From positions 1-20,299 of the forward strand of contig JAKLQT010000173.1 in assembly GCA_022013205.1 (NCBI GenBank): a stretch of 20,299 bases of DNA, in the 5' to 3' direction. Below the pieces are notes generated by a model. The model was not told the origin of the DNA. It worked only from the letters and a program-made list of their open reading frames with translations, and ran no database searches. This DNA comes from Candidatus Omnitrophota bacterium (lineage in GTDB: Bacteria > Omnitrophota > Gorgyraeia > B26-G9). Numbering within the stretch: the stretch's first letter is position 1; each line of letters opens with the position of its first letter. A program made the translations under genes and the position numbers. This document shows, one piece after another, positions 15,310-20,299 of the stretch.

Positions 15310-15699
15310 CTATCGCTTGGTGAGCAAGGTTACCAGCTGCTCTGTGAACAACCGTCCTCCCTGTCCTTCCCATTTTACAATCACATATACTTTGATCGGA
15401 TCCGTGGATAAGTCCGCGTATTCAACTTTTACGGTTTCATTCGCCAAGTTATTAAATCCGGATACAATTGCTCCGTTCGGGTATGCGGCAGTAAGGTTTG
15501 CGGCACTAATCGAATCAATATTTCGCATATTTTCAATAATAGACTCCGCATCACTTAACGCGATAACCGATCCTCTTAACTGTTCCATAAGAGCAAATCC
15601 CGTATGGAACACATAAAAAGACCCGATAATTACTATTGACAGAAGCAAACAAACGATCAAAATTTCAATAAAACTAAATCCGTAATTATTTTTTTTCAT
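15310..15699 (-). CDS. PilV-like prepilin (minor pilin)
   Basis: A 129-residue protein with a type IV prepilin signal: the leader MKKNNYG, then FSFIEILIVCLLLSIVIIGS with Glu at the expected +5 position. The helix continues into VFHTGFALMEQLRGSVIALSDAESIIENMRNID, typical of the pilin stalk, and is followed by a small globular domain. It is the first gene of the PilV-PilW-PilX-like operon. AGGGG lies upstream of the ATG. A terminator hairpin (15721-15747) and a candidate cyclic-dinucleotide riboswitch (15772-15994) directly precede it, so the operon is probably controlled by transcription attenuation. Confidence 0.88.
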   Translation of the reverse strand: MKKNNYGFSFIEILIVCLLLSIVIIGSFYVFHTGFALMEQLRGSVIALSDAESIIENMRNIDSISAANLTAAYPNGAIVSGFNNLANETVKVEYADLSTDPIKVYVIVKWEGQGGRLFTEQLVTLLTKR

Positions 15700-15720
15700 A
15701 TTTTTTCCCCTGCTTTAATT

Positions 15721-15747
15721 AAAAACCCCATAGCAGCAGCCATGAGG
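15721..15747 (-). terminator. Intrinsic terminator in the pilin-operon leader (riboswitch expression platform)
   Basis: On the minus strand CCTCATGGC (15739-15747), loop TGCT and GCTATGGGG (15726-15734) form a nine-pair hairpin with two G-T pairs, followed by TTTTT (15721-15725). It stands between the promoter and the first pilin ATG (15699), so it would stop transcription before the operon unless prevented. The 5' arm overlaps ATACACCT (15745-15752), which can pair with AGGGTAT, the 3' closing strand of the upstream aptamer. Confidence 0.7.
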
Positions 15748-15771
15748 TGTATGTGTGCATCCAACACAACT

Positions 15772-15994
15772 ATACCCTATTTTCGGCAACTGACTGCCAT
15801 GGCATTCTAAAGTCTCAAAATGCTTTAGGCCCTTGAGCTTTGCTCCGAAACCTGGTTCCGGAATCCCTTTAAGGGACGCCCCCGGCTTTCGCCTCCCGCA
15901 TGAAACGCTATTTCAAGCTTTTCCTGGGGCTCCCGATGAGATTCTACCTGCGCAATCCCCTTCGGGAGGGTTTGCTATTATCGCTACAGAGTAT
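15772..15994 (-). ncRNA. Candidate GEMM-I class cyclic-dinucleotide riboswitch with expanded first hairpin
   Basis: Read on the minus strand, the GEMM-I elements occur in order. Closing strand ATACTCT (15988-15994) pairs with AGGGTAT (15772-15778). The 5' core is GCGATAATAGCAAACC (15969-15984). After a long insertion come GGAGCAAAGC (15837-15846) and GGGCCTAAAGC. A CCTAAA/CATGG internal loop (15824-15829 with 15797-15801) resembles an 11-nt tetraloop receptor. The 3' element ATGGCAGTCAGTTGCCGA follows. The usual P1b hairpin of roughly a dozen bases is replaced by about 120 nt (15847-15968), which contains a GGC-GAAA-GCC hairpin (15884-15893). The element sits upstream of prepilin genes, a known context for this class. 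It was recognised by eye without a covariance model. Confidence 0.6.
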
Positions 15995-16016
15995 TTATAT
16001 TATCTCTCTAACAAAA

Positions 16017-16045
16017 AGTATATCACACAATACTATCGTTTACAA
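16017..16045 (-). promoter_or_regulatory. Promoter of the pilin operon leader
   Basis: On the minus strand TTGTAA (16040-16045) and TATACT (16017-16022) are 17 bases apart. TGA directly precedes the -10 box, giving an extended -10. Transcription would start near 16010, just upstream of the 5' closing strand of the candidate riboswitch, giving a leader of about 310 nt before the PilV-like ATG. Confidence 0.6.
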
Positions 16046-16130
16046 ACTCCGTACAACAGACAAGGAGGAGCTGGCAATGCTGCTGTTTAGGACTGTGTTT
16101 TGCAACAGCCCCTAATCTTACTTTTATTTA

Positions 16131-16364
16131 TTACTGCTGGCATCCGCCGCCACGCATACAAGCCGGTGTTCCGCACGGCCCCTTTTGCGCGCAATAATCC
16201 TGTTTACTCTTTGCTCCCGTTGAAATAAAACCGCTTGAAATCTTTTTAGTCATTTCCTTACTTTGGCAATACGCGCATTCTATTTTTAATTTTGACTGCG
16301 AAACACCTACTAAAAACTCGCTAACTTTATCGCATTTTTCACATTGGTATTCATAAATAGGCAC
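16131..16364 (-). CDS. FmdB-family zinc ribbon protein
   Basis: A small protein of about 77 residues beginning MPIYEYQCEKC, the classic FmdB/CxxC_CXXC_SSSS start. Two CxxC pairs (C8/C11 and C30/C33) form a predicted zinc ribbon; a Cys- and Gly-rich tail (CGTPACMRGGGCQQ) follows. The family has been linked to regulation or small RNA/protein binding but has no settled function. I choose the GTG at 16362-16364: AAGGAG (16373-16378) is eight bases from it, but only two bases from the in-frame ATG at 16368-16370, too close for initiation. The resulting N-terminus also matches the family. It lies about 50 bases past the radical SAM gene. Confidence 0.88.
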   Translation of the reverse strand: MPIYEYQCEKCDKVSEFLVGVSQSKLKIECAYCQSKEMTKKISSGFISTGAKSKQDYCAQKGPCGTPACMRGGGCQQ

Positions 16365-16416
16365 AATCATCTCTCCTTACTTTTTCGCTCTAAATTCATC
16401 AAATAGATTACTTTTT

Positions 16417-17205
16417 TTACTTACTCGCGCCTCTTCTTCTTAGAGTAGCTACAATATTTATGGGGGAAGTTTTCTTCTTTGCTTTATCAAACACGCTTAT
16501 CGTTTCAAGCCCCTGGCGCAAGAATTCTTTTTTTATTTTCCCCATCTGATTTATCGATAAAGGCATGCATTCAGATGGACGCAGAGGAGTATTGATAAAT
16601 ATCTTATCTGCTTTTATCTCTGCGGCAATGCGCGCAATGCTGCGGGCATGATTAAAATTCTCTTTGACAAACATAATCTGCAGAGCAAGTATTTTTTTAT
16701 AAACACGCCTCAGGTGTTTTAAATTCGAAATAAGCTCAGCAAAGATTATTGACTTAACCGGATTATTAACAACTTTTAACAGCGCTTGCGTTGAAGCGTC
16801 AAGTTTTGCCATAACAAGATCAGCTTTTAAAAGCTCCTCTCTTACGTCCTTTTTCCCTAGCAATGAGGAATTCGTAATTACGGCAACAGGCTCTTTTCTT
16901 ATTTTTTTTACCTCCTCTATTAATTCCCCAAGGTTTCTTGCAAGCGTCGGTTCTCCTCTTCCGGAGAATGTCAGATAATCTATCTTCAGCGTCTTGGGCA
17001 ATCGGCTTATCTCTGAAACTATACTATATGTGGGCACAAAAATTTTGCGGCGCATTGAGCATGGCACAGCTCTGCCTACCTGACAATATATGCAATCAAA
17101 CACACACTGTTTGAGGGAGTGGGATATCGGATCTATACCTAAAGAAGCCCCTAAGCGCCATGAAGGCACCGGGCCGTAAATATATTTAAATTCATTTTTT
17201 TGCAT
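16417..17205 (-). CDS. Radical SAM protein, COG0731/wyosine-synthesis-like
   Basis: A 262-residue enzyme that opens with YGPVPSWRLGASLGIDPI. The [4Fe-4S] motif CVFDCIYC (C34, C38, C41; Cx3Cx2C) predicts reductive cleavage of S-adenosylmethionine. LTFSGRGEPTLARNLGELI near residue 100 corresponds to the GGEPT-type SAM-binding segment. The N-terminus and spacing fit the group annotated as Fe-S oxidoreductases related to wyosine tRNA modification (COG0731); bacterial members have no proven substrate. The gene starts eight bases past the DUF481 stop and has only a weak purine-rich site, so it may depend on the upstream transcript. Confidence 0.87.
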   Translation of the reverse strand: MQKNEFKYIYGPVPSWRLGASLGIDPISHSLKQCVFDCIYCQVGRAVPCSMRRKIFVPTYSIVSEISRLPKTLKIDYLTFSGRGEPTLARNLGELIEEVKKIRKEPVAVITNSSLLGKKDVREELLKADLVMAKLDASTQALLKVVNNPVKSIIFAELISNLKHLRRVYKKILALQIMFVKENFNHARSIARIAAEIKADKIFINTPLRPSECMPLSINQMGKIKKEFLRQGLETISVFDKAKKKTSPINIVATLRRRGASK

Positions 17206-17213
17206 TTTATTCT

Positions 17214-17942
17214 TCAGAATCCGTAAATAAGAGCAAACACAAGCTGCGTATCGTTCTTCTTAGAAGCACCTAAAGGATTCGTGTTAACCTCATCAATAAA
17301 ACTTACCCGCAAGGAAAGCGACTCGCTCAAAGCATTAGTAAATCTAGACTCAGAGCGAAAACGATATTTTTTTACATCTTCTAAATTAGGGTAAAAAATA
17401 AGTTCCTCAGATATCTTTGCTTTTTCCAGCACTGCTTTCTCAGCAAAAAAGCGCGGTATGAGCACAACATTATCATCATCTGAGCCATCCGTATATTTAA
17501 CATACTCATGGCCGACACCAACTTCACCTGATGCCTTCCAGCCTTCTTCACGGGCTATCCAGTAACCGGCACCAAGAGACGGCAAATAGCGATAATCAAT
17601 ACCCGCAAAGCGGTCATGTTCTGTCTCTATTTTACCAAATCCAAACCAATCTGTATCACCCAGTTCCGGAGCATAGCGCATGGATCCGTTATATTTCTGC
17701 CCATCCATTTTTTTATTCACTGCTGAATATAATACTCCGGCCTTAATGGTCAACTCTGAATAATCTGTCTTTCTGATGCCTTCATAGTTTGAAACCAACT
17801 CAGTACTTTGAGTATTCCCGGTTTTTTGCGTATAACCCAAAGTTACTTCCTGTTTCCACAGGCCATCATCTGATGCAAAAGTAAAAGCCGCACTTAAGCA
17901 AATTATAGATATCACAGGCCATATAAAAATTACTTTTTTCAT
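17214..17942 (-). CDS. DUF481 family outer-membrane beta-barrel protein
   Basis: A 242-residue protein with a clear signal peptide (MKKVIFIWPVISIICLSAAF, likely cleaved after FAS). Alternating hydrophobic and polar strands typical of a small outer-membrane barrel follow. The segments WKQEVTLGYTQKTGNTQS, LPSLGAGYWI and the terminal LVFALIYGF ending in Phe fit the DUF481 (YdiY-like) family and the outer-membrane sorting signal. It shows that the organism has an outer membrane. Its function is unknown. A 145-base gap separates it from the AsmA-like gene; that gap holds only a weak possible promoter (TTGAGA, 17 bases, TTTAAT on the minus strand). Confidence 0.87.
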   Translation of the reverse strand: MKKVIFIWPVISIICLSAAFTFASDDGLWKQEVTLGYTQKTGNTQSTELVSNYEGIRKTDYSELTIKAGVLYSAVNKKMDGQKYNGSMRYAPELGDTDWFGFGKIETEHDRFAGIDYRYLPSLGAGYWIAREEGWKASGEVGVGHEYVKYTDGSDDDNVVLIPRFFAEKAVLEKAKISEELIFYPNLEDVKKYRFRSESRFTNALSESLSLRVSFIDEVNTNPLGASKKNDTQLVFALIYGF

Positions 17943-18087
17943 TTATTTCCACTCCATTTCTCTTTAAAGAACCATCCATAAGATCATTAAAAATGCTGAA
18001 TCTTTCATTCTCAAAACATGCTCTTTAGGTTATTTTTGGTTTTTTCTTAACCAGGCAGAACTCTTCAACAGCATCAAAAAAAACTTT

Positions 18088-18909
18088 CTATTTTCTTCTT
18101 TTAAATGGATTCAGCTTATTAAGCTTATCGGCTGTATTCTCGATCGTATCATTAGCTGTTGCGCCTATGCCCAGGGTATTGCCTGCTAATCCTGAAATAA
18201 CATCCCCTGCAGTACCCTTAACGTTTCCCTTAAGCCCCTCAGCCAGCAGGCCTAAGTCGAAATTCATTAAACTCGATATAGTAGTATTAGACAGTGCTTT
18301 AACAACAATAATATTTACCAGCGCCTTTGGGTCGGTTATATTTTCATATACCGCGTCTATATTCACATTGAATTCCTTAACCGAAGGAGAGTCTCCTTTA
18401 CTGTAATCCTTATAATACACCTTATCTATTTTTAACTTTAAAAGATCGATTTTTATCTTAGGAGGCGCTGCTTTAGAATTATTTTGCGCAGCCTGCTTTT
18501 TTCCTTCTACATCCTCTTTAGTTTTCCTGGCCGCTTTAATAGATGTAAGTGAATCAAGATTTAATTTGCCATCCTTGTTTTTAGCTATAACAATTTCCTT
18601 AAGATGTAACCGGACTTCTTCCAGATGTACTTCCTTCTTCAAGAAGGCCCCAAACCGGTAATTAACATACACTTGCGGGATATCAACCATAATCGGGTCT
18701 TCAAACCCCTGGGGGTTATAAAGCTTTAACTCCTCAATGCCTATGAACGTGGTAACAAGCCCGATCTTTATTTTTTTAATCTTCATACTCAAGCCTGTTG
18801 CTGCTTTAACCCCTGCAGTAACCGCTGCTTTTACAATTACATCTTTCCCCGCAATAATTACCAGAACAAAAATCAAAAAAACAATTGCTATAAAGCGAAT
18901 TTTCTTCAT
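18088..18909 (-). CDS. AsmA-like membrane-anchored protein
   Basis: A 273-residue protein with one N-terminal membrane anchor (IRFIAIVFLIFVLVIIAG). The next part looks like the N-terminal module of AsmA/DUF748-type proteins: a small amphipathic helix (VKAATGLSMKIKKIKIGL), then LKLYNPQGFEDPIMVDIPQV with alternating beta strands and a V-H-L-E-E-V-R-L-strand. AsmA-like proteins are much longer and are linked to lipid or envelope homeostasis. This one is short and ends in a Gly/Ala/Asn-rich tail (LAGNTLGIGATANDTIENT) and KLNPFKRRK. It lies 19 bases past the FAH-family gene with a good site (GGGAG), so the two are probably co-transcribed. Function is not known. Confidence 0.78.
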   Translation of the reverse strand: MKKIRFIAIVFLIFVLVIIAGKDVIVKAAVTAGVKAATGLSMKIKKIKIGLVTTFIGIEELKLYNPQGFEDPIMVDIPQVYVNYRFGAFLKKEVHLEEVRLHLKEIVIAKNKDGKLNLDSLTSIKAARKTKEDVEGKKQAAQNNSKAAPPKIKIDLLKLKIDKVYYKDYSKGDSPSVKEFNVNIDAVYENITDPKALVNIIVVKALSNTTISSLMNFDLGLLAEGLKGNVKGTAGDVISGLAGNTLGIGATANDTIENTADKLNKLNPFKRRK

Positions 18910-18928
18910 AATAACTCCCTGGTCTTAT

Positions 18929-19681
18929 TCATGCCACCCGGTTTCTTAACCGCCCGATACCGCTGATCTCCACCTCAATCAAATCCCCCTTATTCATCCT
19001 GCCTATACCATGAGGCGTTCCTGTAGAGACCACATCACCGGGCAGTAAGGTCATTATCCGGGAAACAAAAGCCAGCAGATAATAAACCGGGAAAATAAAA
19101 TCAGATGTTGATGAGTTCTGCCTAAGCCTCCCATTAAGATAGGAACGAATAGCCAGATTTTCCGGCCGTATTTGAGTTTCTATATGCGGTCCAATCGGGC
19201 AAAAAGTATCAAAGGATTTTGCCCTTGTCCACTGCCCGTCTTTTTTCTGCAAATCACGCGCAGTAACATCATTACAGCAGGTATAACCCAATATATATTC
19301 TCCTGCTTTATTCTCTGGTATATTGCGCGCGGTCTTTTTCACAATAAAAGCAAGCTCAGCTTCATAATCCAAACGCTTAATTCCGTCCGGATAAATTATA
19401 TTTTCACCCGAAGCGGCTATGGAAGTCGGCGGCTTTAAAAACAGCACTGGAACTTTGGGGATCTTCAAGCCCAGCTCTTTCGCGTGCTCCCTATAATTAA
19501 GCCCGGCCATGATGATTTTACTCGGGATTGCCGGTGCCAATAATTTCGCATTTTTTTGAGCTACTGTTTGGCCGCTGTATTTGATCCTTCCAAAAGGTGT
19601 ACCCTCAAGTAAATGAACCGTTTCTTTTTTTATCACGCCCCATTTCGGTTTTCCCTTATAATAAATTCTTACTATTCGCAT
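18929..19681 (-). CDS. Fumarylacetoacetate hydrolase (FAH) family protein
   Basis: About 250 residues with the FAH fold. Landmarks, numbered from the upstream ATG, are GLNYREHAKELG near residue 61, FLKPPTS near 82, the acidic metal ligands E108 and E110 in LDYEAEL, ND (138-139) in CNDVTARDLQ, the KSFDTFCPIGP segment near 156 and the C-terminal LPGDVVSTGTPHGIG. Members cleave or decarboxylate C-C bonds in acylpyruvates and similar 1,3-diketo acids with a divalent metal. Many genomic copies act as acylpyruvase or oxaloacetate decarboxylase, but the substrate here cannot be told. Two consecutive ATGs exist; I use the second because AAAGGA is six bases from it and only three from the first. Confidence 0.92.
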   Translation of the reverse strand: MRIVRIYYKGKPKWGVIKKETVHLLEGTPFGRIKYSGQTVAQKNAKLLAPAIPSKIIMAGLNYREHAKELGLKIPKVPVLFLKPPTSIAASGENIIYPDGIKRLDYEAELAFIVKKTARNIPENKAGEYILGYTCCNDVTARDLQKKDGQWTRAKSFDTFCPIGPHIETQIRPENLAIRSYLNGRLRQNSSTSDFIFPVYYLLAFVSRIMTLLPGDVVSTGTPHGIGRMNKGDLIEVEISGIGRLRNRVA

Positions 19682-19714
19682 CATCTATCCTTTATATAAA
19701 TTTTATTCAAGAAA

Positions 19715-19793
19715 ATCGCTTTCGGCAATGACTTTTATCGCCGGTTACAGGCGATTTTCGCAGCTCCAGCCGTTTTGATTTGCGAAGCAAATC
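19715..19793. repeat. Intergenic palindromic repeat (copy 2)
   Basis: The segment begins AAAATCGCTTTCGGCAAT on the plus strand and ends in a perfect 7-bp hairpin, GATTTGC-GAA-GCAAATC (19777-19793). It fills the gap between the HAD and FAH-family genes, and its hairpin overlaps the HAD stop codon. It resembles 4458-4505 at both ends. On the minus strand it has no T run, so it is a poor intrinsic terminator. Confidence 0.45.
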
Positions 19794-20299
19794 AGGCAGT
19801 AAAAAAATTCCTCAAAGAATAAACTATCTTTTTATTTTTATAAGAAATGACTTCTTTCGTACTGCTGGAACCCCCATTAATAAACACAGCATCCACTCTC
19901 GCTCTATAAGCTGTTTCCATATCCACATCCATATCACCGGAATATGCTGCCTCGTGCTTTTCTATTTTTAGCTTTTTTAAAATCAAGTGTAAAATTTTTG
20001 GATTTGGCTTCAGGCTTTTTATTTGATCCGCGCAGAGCACATAATCAAAATACTTTTTAATCTTTAAGGAAGTAAGCACAATGTCTGTGTAACACGCGGG
20101 CCTGTTTGTGGCCAGGGCCACAAGCTTTTTCTTGCGCTTTAAATTATACAAAAGCATTCGCGCGCATGGGTTCATCTTCGCATATTTTTTGAGCGATTTT
20201 TTATGATGAGCTCGGTATAGCGCAGTAGCAGCATCCACGCTGTGTTTTGGAAAAAAAGCAGCGACAAAATTCTTATCTCCGTTACCGATATTCTTTTTA
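19792..20299 (-). CDS. HAD-superfamily hydrolase, phosphoglycolate phosphatase-like (partial, N-terminus outside window)
   Basis: The frame is open to the right edge and 168 codons are visible. Three of the four HAD motifs are present: motif II Thr in LVALATNRPA, motif III Lys in IKSLKPNPKILHLILKKL and motif IV Asp in YSGDMDVDMETAYRARV. Motif I (DxDxT) would be in the missing N-terminal part. The helical cap-like segment at the visible start (NFVAAFFPKHSVDAATALY) fits subfamily I, such as Gph-type phosphatases. An internal GTG at 20238 is not a convincing start because the frame continues with family-like sequence upstream. Substrate unknown. The gene ends inside the palindromic repeat that separates it from the FAH-family gene. 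Confidence 0.85.
   Translation of the reverse strand, partial: KKNIGNGDKNFVAAFFPKHSVDAATALYRAHHKKSLKKYAKMNPCARMLLYNLKRKKKLVALATNRPACYTDIVLTSLKIKKYFDYVLCADQIKSLKPNPKILHLILKKLKIEKHEAAYSGDMDVDMETAYRARVDAVFINGGSSSTKEVISYKNKKIVYSLRNFFTA

Noticed and set aside
15170..15616. 148-codon plus-strand open frame
   Set aside because: It runs antisense to two prepilin genes with clear N-terminal signatures and has no ribosome binding site or family resemblance.
1..20299. CRISPR array, phage-defence system or biosynthetic cluster
   Set aside because: No regularly spaced direct repeats, Cas-like proteins or characteristic defence domains were seen. The window is mostly housekeeping genes with a short decayed patch.

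Overview
The window reads as a stretch of an AT-rich, Gram-negative-type bacterial chromosome. Every gene I can support lies on the minus strand, so transcription runs from high to low coordinates. The set and order of genes (ftsH-folP-cdaA-ybbR-glmM-pdxJ-acpS-nnrD), an outer-membrane DUF481 protein, an AsmA-like protein, type IV pilin-like genes and a truncated integron-type integrase suggest an uncultured lineage such as Candidatus Omnitrophota. That assignment is an inference from gene style and order; the window holds no rRNA.

In transcription order, 20299-17214 encodes a HAD phosphatase (cut by the window edge), a fumarylacetoacetase-family enzyme, an AsmA-like membrane-anchored protein and a DUF481 beta-barrel. 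A radical SAM enzyme and an FmdB-type zinc ribbon follow (17205-16131). Next is an operon of three prepilin-like genes (PilV-, PilW- and PilX-like; 15699-13406). It is preceded by a recognisable promoter and a leader of about 310 nt. The leader carries a candidate GEMM-I (cyclic dinucleotide) riboswitch with an unusually large insertion in its first hairpin, followed by an intrinsic terminator. A Yip1-like membrane protein comes next.

The large housekeeping operon (12468-5014) has genes that overlap or nearly touch. It combines membrane proteolysis (FtsH), folate synthesis (FolP), the classic c-di-AMP/cell-wall trio (CdaA, YbbR/CdaR, GlmM), vitamin B6 synthesis (PdxJ), acyl-carrier-protein activation (AcpS) and NAD(P)H-hydrate repair (NnrD). 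Three tRNA genes, Thr(UGU), Tyr(GUA) and Gly(UCC), follow nnrD directly and end at a strong hairpin terminator (4576-4603).

Downstream of the tRNAs, 3908-4575 is a decayed accessory patch. It has a CACAGAG-type inverted repeat, a palindromic repeat with a possible relative at 19715-19793, and the N-terminal remnant of a tyrosine recombinase. Beyond it lie a two-gene operon (DUF362 ferredoxin-like protein and nucleoside phosphorylase-family protein), then a monocistronic exported coiled-coil protein with a near-consensus sigma70 promoter.

The most interesting item is the pilin leader (15721-16045). It has a closing stem, GCAAACC and GCAAAGC core strands, a tetraloop-receptor-like internal loop and a terminator whose 5' arm can be captured by the aptamer's closing strand. 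The base I align with Vc2 G20 is A, the feature associated with cGAMP-type GEMM-Ib switches.
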